From Lujinxingia vulgaris (GTDB lineage: Bacteria > Myxococcota_A > Bradymonadia > Bradymonadales > Bradymonadaceae), in NCBI RefSeq assembly GCF_007997015.1, contig NZ_VOSM01000010.1:62001-126000 (forward strand): a DNA stretch of 64,000 bases, read 5' to 3'. The notes below the pieces were generated by a model, which did not search any database, was not told the DNA's origin, and worked only from the letters and a program-made list of their open reading frames with translations. Position 1 is the first letter of the stretch. Every line of letters begins with the position of its first letter. Both the position numbers and the translations under genes were made by a program. Shown piece by piece: positions 1 through 9,010 of this stretch.

Positions 1-410
1 GGTTGGTCGATTCGTGTGGGCGTTGGCGGGTTCGCTCTGTGGTTGGGTGGTTGTGTGGTTGGGTGGTTGTGGGGCGCCGGGGGTTCGCGACGTTGGTCGA
101 TTCGTAATGGGCGGTTGGGGTTCGCGGGTTGTGGTTGGTTGGGTGGTTGTGTGGTTGGGTGGTTGTGGGGCGCCGGGGGTTCGCGGAGTTGGTCGATTCG
201 TAATGGGCGGTTGGGGTTCGCGGGTTGTGGTTGGTCTGGTGGTTGTGTGGTTGGGTGGTTGTGGGGCGCCGGGGGTTCGCGAGGTTGGTCGATTCGTAAT
301 AGACGGTTGGGGGGTGTGCGTTTTGTGGTTGGGTGGTTGTGTGGTTGGGTGGTTGAGGGGCGCCGGGGGTTCGCGAGGTTGGTCGATTCGTAATGGGCGG
401 TTGGGGGTTC
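1..410. repeat. 96-bp tandem repeat array (family A)
   Basis: The block GGCGCCGG-GGTTCGCG recurs at 73, 169, 265 and 359, giving spacings of 96, 96 and 94 bases, and the array is cut by the window start. Each unit continues with GGTCGATTCGTAATGGG and runs of GTGGTTGGGTGGTT. Because 96 is divisible by three, long open frames cross it (Gly/Trp/Val-rich), but they have no start signals and match no protein style here. I treat it as non-coding. The same sequence family recurs at 8191-8440 and 10476-10630. Confidence 0.85.
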
Positions 411-665
411 ACGAGTCCGAGATCGAGCCCGAGATCGAGCTACGAGTACCAGCTACGAGTACCAGGTCGAGTACGAGCGACGAGTACGAGGACCAGCACG
501 AGGACCAGTACGAGCTACGAGTACGAGGACCAGTACGAGCTACGAGTACGAGGACCAGTACGAGCTACGAGTACGAGGACCAGCACGAGCTACGAGTACG
601 AGTACCAGGTCGAGCACGAGGACCAGCACGAGCTACGAGTACCCGTACGAGCCCGAGTACCCGTA
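411..665. repeat. (G/C)AGNNC hexamer-like low-complexity array
   Basis: The stretch is built from GAG or CAG followed by ATC, CCC, TAC, CAC or GAC, with occasional 9- or 10-base steps, for example GAGTACCAG and GAGGACCAG. It follows the 96-bp repeats directly. A second array with the same vocabulary, including GAGATCGAGCCCGAG, lies at 22440-22740. All frames are open through such sequence, so open frames here are not evidence of a gene. Confidence 0.8.
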
Positions 666-667
666 GG

Positions 668-690
668 CCGATGTCCGACCCCCGGACAGA
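668..690. repeat. Dispersed GACCC palindrome, copy a
   Basis: GATGTCCGACCCCCGGACA is an imperfect palindrome just past the 3' end of the minus-strand lipase-like gene. It belongs to the dispersed intergenic family seen at 6063, 8162, 8481, 9011, 20167, 21418 and 51728. Confidence 0.55.
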
Positions 691-702
691 CACCAACAAA
701 AA

Positions 703-1446
703 CTACTCGGGTGTCGCGCCCTCAAAGACGCCCGTCTCCAGAAAACTCAACACCAGCGCGTGCACCTGCCCGTCGGCCATGATGAAGGTGTGGGCGGAGG
801 GCACGACGATGTGGGCGTCGGTGCCTTTCATGCGGGTCTCGTCGATGCTGACCTTGCCGTCGTATCTGCCGGCGATGATGCCGACCGCGCGCTCGCGGAT
901 TGGCGGCAACGAGGCGGCCGCGCCGCTCGGGTCGGTGACGAGATCGTCGAGGGGGGCGAGCATCCAGCTAAAATAGGGGGCCCAGCGGTCGGCTTTGGTG
1001 GAGCCCTGGTTGGGCGGGGCGAGCATGACGACGCGGCCGGGTTCGGGGGGAGGGGTGTGGGTGAGGAGCTGGCGGATGACGAGGTTTCCAAAGCTGTGGC
1101 CGACAAAATGAATTTTTGTGGGGCGCGGGCCCTCGATGCGCTCAAGCTCGCTGGCGAGCTGCTGGCCGATCGTCTCCAGGCGGCAGCAGAAGCTCGAGTA
1201 GCCCCAGCTCAACACCTCGTAGCCGGCCTCTTCCAGCGCGTGGCTCAGCGGGATCATGGAGGCTTCGGTGCGGCCGAGGCCGTGCACAATGACCACGAGC
1301 TCTTTGCCCTGGAGGGGGTCGAGATCTTCGGCGTCGTGCTGCCAGCTGAAGCAGCTGGTGAGGCCCGCGGCCGCGATCAGCATAAGCGCGAGGACGCTGA
1401 CGAGGGCGGCGGAGCGCGGCGTCGGTGAGGTTTCGGGGGGCATCAT
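703..1446 (-). CDS. Lipase-like alpha/beta-hydrolase lipoprotein
   Basis: A 247-residue predicted lipoprotein. A hydrophobic N-terminus ends in the lipobox LTSC (Cys32). An HGLG oxyanion-loop motif (55-58) and the nucleophile elbow GHSFG (Ser118) mark it as an alpha/beta hydrolase. An acidic residue and the His in SAHTF near 215-220 could complete the triad. The order resembles small triacylglycerol-lipase-like or PGAP1-like esterases; the substrate cannot be read from sequence. The start codon overlaps the stop of the upstream 1019-residue lipoprotein gene (ATGA at 1443-1446), so the two are probably translationally coupled. The fold call is strong and the lipase activity is inferred. Confidence 0.8.
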   Translation of the reverse strand: MMPPETSPTPRSAALVSVLALMLIAAAGLTSCFSWQHDAEDLDPLQGKELVVIVHGLGRTEASMIPLSHALEEAGYEVLSWGYSSFCCRLETIGQQLASELERIEGPRPTKIHFVGHSFGNLVIRQLLTHTPPPEPGRVVMLAPPNQGSTKADRWAPYFSWMLAPLDDLVTDPSGAAASLPPIRERAVGIIAGRYDGKVSIDETRMKGTDAHIVVPSAHTFIMADGQVHALVLSFLETGVFEGATPE

Positions 1447-4400
1447 TCGCCTCGCTCCCAGCTCACCACCGAGTGCAGGCCGTGGTGGTCGCCTTCGCCC
1501 TCAAAGCCCAGGTGCAGTTTTAGCGAGTGCAACGCTTGCACCGCCCGGGTCAGCGAGGAGGGCTGGACCGGCAGCGGCGGAATGGCGTAGGCGTGGCCGG
1601 GGCCGTAGAGGGTGTGCGTGACGCGGCCCGCGTCGTCGAGCGCGTAGTCGCCATCGTGCAGGTCCTGAGGCTCGTAGCCCAGGTAGCGCAGCGCGATGTC
1701 GCGGCGCGCGGGGTCGGCTTCGGGCAGCTCGCCGAGGCCCTGGCCGAGCAGGTACCAGGAGCGCGAGGCCATCCTGTCGCTCTCCATGGCCCGGGTCTCC
1801 AGGAGGCCGAGCAGCGTGCGCTCAAGCCAGCTTGTGCCGGGGGCCGGGTCGTAGGTGAACATCGTCTGCATCAGGAGTTCGTCGGCGTTTTCTGGCGAGG
1901 CCTGGGAGAAGTTTCCGTCCAGTCCGGCGTCGATCAGCGCTTCGAGCGTCGGCATGTTGAAGCTCATCAGGAACACGCCGCCGGCCACGGTGTAATGCAG
2001 CTTCAGGTCGTTGAGACCGACCGGCCCCGCGGCCTCGGCGGTGCGGATCGTGGTGATGGGGGTTTCGCGGTAGGGCTCGGCCTGCTCCCAGCGCAAGAGC
2101 CCCGGGGCGGTGGATTCCACAAAGGCGCGCAGCGCACTGAGGGTGGCGGCAAGCACCGCGGGGTTGGCGACGTGCGCGCCGAGGTAGAGGGGGAGGGTGG
2201 GTAGGATCTCCAGGAGTTCTTCGTTTGGGGAGCGGGTGGAGCCGAAGTGGCGGTTGTCGGCGCTCTGGATGAGGCGCTGAAGGGTGGCCAGGTCCCAGAT
2301 GCCGCTGCGGTCGTAGGCGCCGAGCATGACCCAATCGCCCAGCCAGTCGAGGCCCAGGTCGCTGTTGCCCGTCATCTGAAGGGCGGCGCGGTTCAAGTCG
2401 CGGCGCAGCGAGGCGTCGTCGCCCACGGCCAGGGTCCATTGCAGGGCGCCGTCGAGGCCGGGGGCGCTCACGGCGCGCTGGCCGACGAGCTCGGCCAGAC
2501 GCTCGTACTCGCTGTTGTTGACCAGGGGCAGCATGCGGGCGTCGACGCCGATGTGGCCCTGCGCTTGATCGAAGGTCAGGCGCGCGGCGATGGGGTCGAT
2601 CAGCGTCTGCCAGTTCGACAGATACCCCTGGCGGAAGGCCTCGTAGACCTCTTGCTCGTCGGGGGTGACCCGGTCGATCGAGAGCTCGAGGATCGGGGTC
2701 ATGCTGGCGAGGTTGCCCCAGGCCGAAGAAGCTCCCACGGCCGGTGTATAGCTGATGGGCTGACCATCGGCATGCGCGAGCTCGGTCTCCCGCAGAAGCC
2801 CGCTCGCGACGAGCTCGGCGCCGTCGGCTGGCGAGCGGCCCTCCAGCCAGCCGAAGAGGAGCGCGGCGTTGTTCACCGCCGCGAGGTCGGCGCGGGCCTG
2901 CATGCGCCGTCCCAAAAGAATGCGCACCCGCGGGCTGACCGTATGTTCTACAAAGCGATCGCCGATGAAGACAAAAGCGTCTTCGGCCGCTTTATCGAAG
3001 GGGTAGAGCGCGCGCATGTAGCGAAAATCGCCGCTCTCGGAGAGGGGGGCGCGCTGGCCTTCCGCCACATCAATAAAGCGCTGCAACGCGTCCATCGAGG
3101 TCGACAGAATCAGCACGTCGCCGAGCTCCAGGCGATGCTGGCGCACCGCACCGTCGGGCGTCGAAAGCACCCGCACGCTATGCTCGCCGGCCTCGACAAC
3201 GCGCTCACTCAACGTGGGGTGGGTCTTGCGCAGCGCGGCCTCGTAGCGCGTGAGCGCCTGATTTAAAAGATCGCGGTCGCGCACATGGAAGAGGAGCGAG
3301 AGATCGCCGCCCTCGCGCAGGAATGGGTCAGTGGTGGCCACGGCCACCCCGTGGGCGGCCAGATGGCCCAGATGCTCCGAGAGGCCGCTGCGCTCAATGC
3401 CCAGCATCGTCTCGTAGCGCTGCATCAGGTGGCGGCTTCCGGCCTTGTTTTCCAGGGCCTGGATGATGGGCGCGATCCAGGTCTCAACTTCGCCCGCCAG
3501 GCGCACAAAGGCGCGCAGATCGTGGACGTGGACGTAGGCCATGTCGTCGGGCACGGAGCTGGCGAGCGGCTCGATGGTCGGCTGCTGGCCGAGCTCGGCG
3601 ATCATCTCCTGCCAGGGATGCTCCGCCAGCCCCACGCCCTCGATCGTCTCCAGATCGATCGTTTGCTCGCTGGCGGGCGCGGCGCGCGAGAAAAAGGCGC
3701 GGTCGATCTGCAGGGTCTCTTCCACCGAGCGCAGGCCGCTGTAGGTGGCCATCGTCTCGTGGAGAATATGCTGGCGGGTGGTGCGTTGCGGAATGGCCAT
3801 CGGCCCGTTTTCAGCGGCGTTTTGCTGCTCCAGCGCATCGAGGCGATGGCGCGCGAAGGTGAAAAAGTTCGGCTCGCCAGTGAGCCCGAAGCTCAGCTTC
3901 CTGAAGTAGGCGCTGAGGCTCTCGTTGAAGGTCTGCGCGAGCTCCGGCGCGTCGGTGGGCGCTTCCGGGATCGCGATGATCACCGGCTGCTGCACGTCGA
4001 CCAGCTCGGAGACCGACTCGCCATAGGCCCAGAAAAAGAGGTCGACCTGCACCTTCTCCGGCAGCTCCTCACCTACCATCCGCACCACCACCCGCGCCGG
4101 ATCACACGCGATCACAGCTCGCCCGTGCCGCGCACCGACCACCTGGAGCGCATCGACCTCGCAGCGGGGGGTGGCCTCATGACCAAAACGCTTGAGCTGC
4201 GCGCTGAGCACCGGGTCCGGCGCGCCAAAGGCCTCGGGCAAGACCGCCGAGAGGTAGACGTGCTCGCCAGCGGCAAAGACCTCGGTGGCCTCAAGGACGT
4301 AGGGCTCGCGAAGCTCCGCTTTTCGCTGGCCGCTCTCGTGAGGAAAGCGCGGCCCGGGGTCGGGGCGGCGCTCGGCCTGCGACGTTTCGGTCACCTCGGA

Positions 4401-4502
4401 TTCGGGCTCGTTTTGATCGGGCGCTTCGGTGGGTTTGGAGCTGCTGCACGAGGCGATGAAGAGGATGGCGAGGAGGGAGGTGGCGATACGGCATACAGAC
4501 AT
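1443..4502 (-). CDS. Large lipoprotein of unknown function
   Basis: Encodes 1019 residues. The N-terminus is a clear lipoprotein signal ending IASC (Cys19), followed by a Ser/Glu/Pro-rich tether. The rest looks like a mixed alpha/beta periplasmic or surface protein without recognisable catalytic motifs. Stretches around 300-550 (AYVHVHDL, then a segment with LILSTSMDALQRFID) loosely recall DUF3352-type proteins, but I would not assign the family. It is the first gene of a two-gene minus-strand unit with the lipase-like gene. No good Shine-Dalgarno precedes the ATG; the signal peptide supports this start. Confidence 0.75.
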   Translation of the reverse strand: MSVCRIATSLLAILFIASCSSSKPTEAPDQNEPESEVTETSQAERRPDPGPRFPHESGQRKAELREPYVLEATEVFAAGEHVYLSAVLPEAFGAPDPVLSAQLKRFGHEATPRCEVDALQVVGARHGRAVIACDPARVVVRMVGEELPEKVQVDLFFWAYGESVSELVDVQQPVIIAIPEAPTDAPELAQTFNESLSAYFRKLSFGLTGEPNFFTFARHRLDALEQQNAAENGPMAIPQRTTRQHILHETMATYSGLRSVEETLQIDRAFFSRAAPASEQTIDLETIEGVGLAEHPWQEMIAELGQQPTIEPLASSVPDDMAYVHVHDLRAFVRLAGEVETWIAPIIQALENKAGSRHLMQRYETMLGIERSGLSEHLGHLAAHGVAVATTDPFLREGGDLSLLFHVRDRDLLNQALTRYEAALRKTHPTLSERVVEAGEHSVRVLSTPDGAVRQHRLELGDVLILSTSMDALQRFIDVAEGQRAPLSESGDFRYMRALYPFDKAAEDAFVFIGDRFVEHTVSPRVRILLGRRMQARADLAAVNNAALLFGWLEGRSPADGAELVASGLLRETELAHADGQPISYTPAVGASSAWGNLASMTPILELSIDRVTPDEQEVYEAFRQGYLSNWQTLIDPIAARLTFDQAQGHIGVDARMLPLVNNSEYERLAELVGQRAVSAPGLDGALQWTLAVGDDASLRRDLNRAALQMTGNSDLGLDWLGDWVMLGAYDRSGIWDLATLQRLIQSADNRHFGSTRSPNEELLEILPTLPLYLGAHVANPAVLAATLSALRAFVESTAPGLLRWEQAEPYRETPITTIRTAEAAGPVGLNDLKLHYTVAGGVFLMSFNMPTLEALIDAGLDGNFSQASPENADELLMQTMFTYDPAPGTSWLERTLLGLLETRAMESDRMASRSWYLLGQGLGELPEADPARRDIALRYLGYEPQDLHDGDYALDDAGRVTHTLYGPGHAYAIPPLPVQPSSLTRAVQALHSLKLHLGFEGEGDHHGLHSVVSWERGE

Positions 4503-4577
4503 AAAGAGGCCCGGAGCAGGTCATCGTTGAAGTCAGGGCCTTATAGAGGAGTTGGGTCGGAGCGCCAAATGTTCGGC
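4503..4577. other. Intergenic gap before repeat array
   Basis: Lies upstream of the 1019-residue lipoprotein gene (minus) and must hold its promoter. No convincing -35/-10 pair was recognised. Confidence 0.3.
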
Positions 4578-4965
4578 GCCGACCGCCCCGGGACGCCGCT
4601 GGCTGCGTCGCTTCGGATTCGCGGTAGCGTTGCTACAACCTTCATCCTTGCTCCTTGCCAGATGCCGACCGCCCCGGGACGCCGCTGGCTGCGTCGCTTC
4701 GGATTCGCGGTAGCGTTGCTACAACCTTCATCCTTGCTCCTTGCCAGATGCCGACCGCCCCGGGACGCCGCTGGCTGCGTCGCTTCGGATTCGCGGTAGC
4801 GTTGCTACAACCTTCATCCTTGCTCCTTGCCAGATGCCGACCGCCCCGGGACGCCGCTGGCTGCGTCGCTTCGGATTCGCGGTAGCGTTGCTACAGCTTC
4901 ATCCTTGCTCCTTGCCAGGCGACGCCCTGGATGCGGTCGGGTTGGGGGGCGTTTTATTAAGATCG
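4578..4965. repeat. 86-bp tandem repeat, four copies plus tail (family B)
   Basis: GCCGACCGCCCCGGGACGCC starts at 4578, 4664, 4750 and 4836, an exact 86-base period. Each unit carries the small hairpin GTAGC-GTT-GCTAC and ends near CTCCTTGCCAG. After the fourth copy comes the tail GCCCTGGATGCGGTCGGG-TTGGGGGGCG. The same unit and tail recur at 10263-10470, and the tail alone at 8440-8480, so this is a dispersed family. Open frames through the array are accidental. Confidence 0.9.
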
Positions 4966-5079
4966 CCGCACCCTCGGCCTGAATGAAACATGTAAGGGAG
5001 GCGCTTTCGCGAATTGATGCGAGTTTCCATGTTTGTTACGACATGTCACGCAACCCTTACCCCTTGTTTTCATCGGAGG

Positions 5080-5694
5080 GTGCCATGCTACCCCCCTACC
5101 ACATCATCGCGCTTTGCTCTGGCAACACTGGCGGCACTTTTGCTCTTCACGGGAGCATGTTCTGGCACCGACGGCCTCGACGGCGAAGCCGGCCTCGACG
5201 GTCAGGACGGCTCGTTCTGCTCGGTGTTCGACAACGAGGACGGGACCTACACGATGAGCTGCGAGGATGGCACGGAGGTGACCTTCTCCGATGGTCAGGA
5301 TGCACCGATCGTCAACGAGTTTGCGTTTCCCCGGCCCGGCGACACCCGTTATTTGATTCAGGGCACGACCTTCTGGATCGACGGGGAGTACGTGGAGGGC
5401 ACCCGTGAGCTGGCGTACGGCAGCACCTTGCAGGGCGTTGCCCTGGAGGTCGATCTCGCAAACAGCCTGGACAGTTGCGGGCAGGCCGATGTCGGGGTCT
5501 TCGTCAACGGAGCTCTCTATGAAACCATCACGGTTTCCCAGGGCACCGAGGCCATCCAGGTGGAGATTCTCGACGCGATCCCCATCGCAAGCCTGGAGGT
5601 GACCGTGCGCCTGGAGCTCCTCACGACCGTTCAAAGTGGGTGCGCCGCGTTTGATATGCTCGATGGCGGAACCCTGGAGATCACCAGCATCTAA
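5080..5694 (+). CDS. Secreted lipoprotein-like protein with short collagen-like GXX motif
   Basis: Unknown function. The mature part has a short collagen-like run (GLDGEAGLDGQDG), then a domain of about 180 residues, probably beta-rich, with three or four Cys. The continuous frame starts at GTG 5080, giving 204 residues and a hydrophobic signal ending TGAC. This GTG directly touches the GGAGG at 5075-5079, with no spacing. The well-spaced ATG at 5085 would read the same signal peptide perfectly if the C6 tract after ATGCTA had five C. So either the GTG is used, or a one-base frameshift lies in the C tract. A terminator follows at 5728. Confidence 0.65.
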   Translation: MPCYPPTTSSRFALATLAALLLFTGACSGTDGLDGEAGLDGQDGSFCSVFDNEDGTYTMSCEDGTEVTFSDGQDAPIVNEFAFPRPGDTRYLIQGTTFWIDGEYVEGTRELAYGSTLQGVALEVDLANSLDSCGQADVGVFVNGALYETITVSQGTEAIQVEILDAIPIASLEVTVRLELLTTVQSGCAAFDMLDGGTLEITSI

Positions 5695-5727
5695 GGCGCT
5701 TCTACCCCTCAACGCGCATGCTCTGAG

Positions 5728-5762
5728 AAGGCGGCCAGACGATGGGTCTGGTCGCCTTTTTT
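5728..5762 (+). terminator. Rho-independent terminator
   Basis: The arms AAGGCGGCCAGAC and GTCTGGTCGCCTT pair at 12 of 13 positions around a 5-base loop and are followed by TTTTTT. It sits 33 bases past the stop of the GXX lipoprotein gene. Confidence 0.85.
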
Positions 5763-6056
5763 GCGCGTTCCTGGCGAGTGATGGCCCTCTCTCGCTCGGA
5801 CCACCCTCATCCTCCGTCGGTGCTTGAGGAAGAGCGTCGCGCCCCGCTCATCGACTACGCCCGCCGCGGCGCCCATATCTGGTCACCCAGGGCCGAGCTT
5901 GTTACCAAAACCTCCATGGCCGAGGCCCGCGAGGCCGGGCTGCAGGTGCATCCCTGGACGGTCAACGAGCCTTTGGAGATGCAACGTCTGATCGATCTGG
6001 GGGTCGACGGCATCATCAGCGATCGCCCGGATCTGCTCGTGGCGCGGCGTAAATAA
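5742..6056 (+). pseudogene. C-terminal remnant of glycerophosphodiester phosphodiesterase
   Basis: From about 5836 to 6053 the plus strand encodes the C-terminal end of a GDPD TIM barrel: VTKTSMAEAREAGLQVHPW, then TVN, EMQRLIDLGVDGIISDRPD and a basic tail. The TVN and GVDGIISDRPD blocks are hallmark sequences of that family. The N-terminal two thirds, including the catalytic His and Glu/Asp residues, are absent. The open frame begins inside the preceding terminator, with no ribosome-binding site or plausible start. I read it as a dead fragment left by deletion rather than a small gene. Confidence 0.75.
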
Positions 6057-6062
6057 AGGGGG

Positions 6063-6083
6063 ATGTCCGTCTCTCGGTCGGAC
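6063..6083. repeat. Dispersed GACCC palindrome, copy b (degenerate)
   Basis: TAAATAAAGGG then ATGTCCGTCTCTCGGTCGGAC, between the GDPD remnant and the end of the Cys-rich lipoprotein gene. The first arm is degenerate compared with the other copies. Confidence 0.45.
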
Positions 6084-6108
6084 CTGTGATCCGAGATCGA
6101 GGCTGCGG

Positions 6109-8034
6109 CTACTCAAGCTCGCGTTCGTGCAGGTCGAGCTCAAACGGGGTCTGCTCACCACCGATAAGCCAGCCCTCGTCGTCGGCGCGTTGGAAGGCCT
6201 CTCGGTACTCCGGGCGTATGTCGACCATGAGGCCCAGGGTGATGAAGTCGGTCAGCCCCGGTCCGGCCAGGCGCGCGATGGCGAGGCGCAGGGCGACCTG
6301 CCCGCGCGCTGGATCAAAGTAGGCGAAGCCGTAAGGAACCTGCTGTGGGTTGAGCGCGATAAACTCGCTGCCGCGGAGTCTTTCGTTAAAAAGGGTGAGA
6401 AGTTCGACCAGGGACGCTTCGGCTTCAAAGTCGGCAACCCACTTACGCGCTTCGTCGAGCTCGGAGCGGCTGATGTGGCCCTCAGCGAGGCGGCGCTCGG
6501 CGATCTGCAAAAAGGAGGCGATCTGGTCGCTGACCCAGACGTCGTCTTTGAAGGCTTCGACGAGCGAGGCTTCCTCGACGAGCCGGGTCAAGGAGGCCGG
6601 CTCTCCGTGGTGCAGGTCGAGGGTTCGCCACGAGTTCTGAACCAGCTCGTACTCGTTGTCGGTGAACTCCGAGTACTCATGCAGGGTGACGACGGGGCCG
6701 ACCCACGACTCCAGCGAGGTGGTGCGCCACCCGGAGGACGACTCGCCGCTGCAGTACTCCGCGGAGCGGTCGATCACGACCTGATCTCCGGCGCTCAGGC
6801 GCTGTGCCTGGGCCTCAAGAACAAACCCTTCTCGGCGCCACCGGGTCGGGGGAATGAGCTCGCGTTGCAGCGCCAGATACTCCTCGCAGGGGACCACATA
6901 GGTCGCCTCGTGGTCCGGTTCTATGACGACCGCGACGATGTACCTGCGGCGCTCGGTCGAGGGCAGATCGGGGTGTACCTGGCGAGGAGAGAATGTGGGA
7001 AAGGCTTCAAGCTCGGCCTCTCCGGTTTTGACACGCGCCAGACCCTCGCGCAGAGGAGCCAGGGAGGCCCTGGCGAGCGCATCGGATAACGCGACACGGG
7101 CCTGCTTGACCGCGAGGTTGCTCGCTGAGAAGCAGATTCGTCCCCGCTTATCGCTCGTCAGGTCTTCGAGGGCGGCGCTCAGCGAGCAGCGCCCCTGCTC
7201 CCGGCATCCGGCCGAGTTCAGGCAATGCGCTTCGGTCGCGGCCTCGCACCCAAACGCGTCGCTGTAGGCGCATTGCCCATCCACCCGGCAGCGCTCGCTT
7301 CGGGCGCAGTCCTCCTCGGAGGCGATGACGCAGCCGGTACCTGAGGGGCTAAGCGAGCAGCGCCCGCTCTCGATGCAGCCCCCGCTCTCCCGGCAATGCT
7401 CCACCCGGGTCGCCGCGCATTGCCCCTCGTCGTCGACGCCGCAGCGGCCGCTGTACGTGCAACCCACAGTCTGCGCGCAGCCCGACGCCGCAGCCTCGCA
7501 TAAGGCCGGACTCTCGCAGACCAACTCCAGCTGCCCGAGGGAGCGGGTGACCTTCACGGCCATCTGCAACTCCTCCAGCCAGCGCTCGCCAGCGGGATTT
7601 GCCGGCTGACAGAGGCCGTTGCGCGCGCACAGCTCCGAGCTTTCGCAGCATCTGTCGAGTTGAGTCTGCACGAGGGCGGAGGTCGTTAAGTAGTCCCGCA
7701 ACGAGGCGCAGGAGCAGCCCTGCACCCCGTGCTCCCCCGCGCAGGATTGGCGCAGCGCCTCGGCGGCCGGGTCGCTCCCTCCGGCCTGCAGGAACATCTC
7801 CTCCGCCACCGAGATCAGCATCGGCTCATCGCAACGCTCGGAGCTCCCGGGTTGCGGCTCGCCAGAGGAGGGCGCGCTCGTCGTGGAGGGCGTACTCCCA
7901 GCGAACGAGGCCTCGGAAGCTGGCTTATCCGGCGATGACGACCGACACCCCAGACTTTGAGTGAGAAGCAACGCCACGACGCTCATCGACGCGGCAAACG
8001 GAGTGAACGGAGTGAATAAACGTCGACATCCCAT
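6109..8034 (-). CDS. Cys-rich repeat lipoprotein of unknown function
   Basis: Encodes 641 residues. The start at 8034 is chosen over the ATG at 8043 because AAGGA lies eight bases upstream. The signal ends QSLGC and is followed by a Ser/Pro-rich tether. Residues about 170-290 hold at least four copies of a Cys module of the form C-x5-C-x3-G-x-C (for example GCIESGRC and GCREQGRC), as in many myxobacterial surface proteins. The C-terminal half is Cys-poor; the part around GPVVTLHEYSEFTDNEYEL, before a DLHHGEP segment, weakly resembles DUF3298-type domains. Probably exported and disulfide-bonded. Function unknown. Confidence 0.75.
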   Translation of the reverse strand: MGCRRLFTPFTPFAASMSVVALLLTQSLGCRSSSPDKPASEASFAGSTPSTTSAPSSGEPQPGSSERCDEPMLISVAEEMFLQAGGSDPAAEALRQSCAGEHGVQGCSCASLRDYLTTSALVQTQLDRCCESSELCARNGLCQPANPAGERWLEELQMAVKVTRSLGQLELVCESPALCEAAASGCAQTVGCTYSGRCGVDDEGQCAATRVEHCRESGGCIESGRCSLSPSGTGCVIASEEDCARSERCRVDGQCAYSDAFGCEAATEAHCLNSAGCREQGRCSLSAALEDLTSDKRGRICFSASNLAVKQARVALSDALARASLAPLREGLARVKTGEAELEAFPTFSPRQVHPDLPSTERRRYIVAVVIEPDHEATYVVPCEEYLALQRELIPPTRWRREGFVLEAQAQRLSAGDQVVIDRSAEYCSGESSSGWRTTSLESWVGPVVTLHEYSEFTDNEYELVQNSWRTLDLHHGEPASLTRLVEEASLVEAFKDDVWVSDQIASFLQIAERRLAEGHISRSELDEARKWVADFEAEASLVELLTLFNERLRGSEFIALNPQQVPYGFAYFDPARGQVALRLAIARLAGPGLTDFITLGLMVDIRPEYREAFQRADDEGWLIGGEQTPFELDLHERELE

Positions 8035-8161
8035 CGAGGGCATCCTTGAAATCGATCAACATGTCATTGTGCCGTGGTGGCTCAATCTTGCCTGAGGAGG
8101 TGTAAGCATAGGCGGTCTTGGCGTTCATCGCGATGCGGGATTTCCTTAGAGACAAAGAGGG

Positions 8162-8180
8162 ATGTCTGACCCTCGGTCGG
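8162..8180. repeat. Dispersed GACCC palindrome, copy c
   Basis: ACAAAGAGGG followed by ATGTCTGACCCTCGGTCGG, upstream of the Cys-rich lipoprotein gene (minus). Confidence 0.55.
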
Positions 8181-8190
8181 TTTTAAGGGG

Positions 8191-8480
8191 GCCGCGTTTT
8201 GTGGTTGGGGGGTTGGGTGGTTGGGTGGTTGAGGGACGCCGGTGGTTCGCGATGTTGGGAGTTGCTGTGGGCGGTAGGGGGGGCGCGTTTTGTGGTTAGG
8301 TGGTCAGGTGGTTGGGTGGTTGTGGGACGCCGGTGGTTCGCGATGTGGGTCGATTCGTAATGGGGGGTAGGGGTTCGCGTTTTGTGGTTGGGGGGTTGGG
8401 TGGTTGGGTGGTTGGGTTGGGTGGTTGAGGGACGCCGCTGGTTGCGTCGCTGTGTTGTCGCCCTGGATGCGCTCGGGGTG
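8191..8480. repeat. Family A repeat copies ending in a family B tail
   Basis: At least two imperfect copies of the family A repeat are present (GTTTTGTGGTTGG, GGGACGCCGGTGGTTCGCGA, GGTCGATTCGTAATGGG). They are followed at 8440-8480 by a partial family B unit (GACGCCGCTGGTTGCGTCGC and CCCTGGATGCGCTCGGGG). It fills the gap between two divergent genes; no gene is seen in it. Confidence 0.75.
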
Positions 8481-8500
8481 ATGTCTGACCCTGGGTCGGC
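8481..8500. repeat. Dispersed GACCC palindrome, copy d
   Basis: ATGTCTGACCCTGGGTCGGC abuts the family B tail and lies about 80 bases upstream of the DUF4385 gene. Confidence 0.55.
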
Positions 8501-8577
8501 GAGTTGAGGAAGGTGAGGTGGCTGTGCGCACCTTTCTCCTGCGGCGCGACGTGACCCTTCTGCACCCGGAGACGAGC

Positions 8578-9009
8578 ATGGCTGGCGAATACGACATCGA
8601 CTTTCGAGCGCATCCGGAGGCCTACCGTTACTCTCCCGATGAGAAGGGCGTCTTTAAGGTGGAGCCTTATAAAAGCGAGCTTTTGCCCCTGTGGCGCTAC
8701 CGCGACGAGGCGGCGGCGCGGGCCTCGGTGGAGGCGATTGAGGCGCGCTACAGGGCGTATCGGGAGGCCGGGGATTTTGTAGGGATGGATATGGCGCGCA
8801 AGTATTTGCAGATGGGGTTTACCCGGGCGATGCGCTACGCCAAATATCCCGGTGGCCGCAAATACGATGAGAATGGACAGGTCAGGGAGGCGCAGACCTG
8901 GGCCGACGCCGAGAAGCGACTCGCCGCGGTGGTGTTTCGGGAGGCCTGGGAGCGGGTGCGTGAGGATGCGGCGTATCGGGAGGGGGTTGAGGCGCATAAA
9001 GGCGGTTGA
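8578..9009 (+). CDS. DUF4385 family protein
   Basis: A 143-residue soluble protein. The segments GVFKVEPYKSELLPLWRY and DFVGMDMARKYLQMGFTRA followed by GGRKY are the conserved core of the DUF4385 family, a small conserved bacterial family with no established function. The frame is open from a GTG at 8518, but the ATG at 8578 has GGAG six bases upstream and gives a normal family length. It converges with the LuxR-type gene; only about 40 bases, carrying a dispersed palindrome, separate their stops. Confidence 0.85.
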   Translation: MAGEYDIDFRAHPEAYRYSPDEKGVFKVEPYKSELLPLWRYRDEAAARASVEAIEARYRAYREAGDFVGMDMARKYLQMGFTRAMRYAKYPGGRKYDENGQVREAQTWADAEKRLAAVVFREAWERVREDAAYREGVEAHKGG

Positions 9010-9010
9010 G

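Noticed and set aside
14-976. 320-residue Gly/Trp-rich protein on the plus strand
   Set aside because: It is created by the 96-base repeat (multiple of three) and then runs antisense to the lipase-like gene.
4655-4986. Small proteins in the 86-bp repeat array
   Set aside because: They repeat the same unit in shifting frames without start signals.
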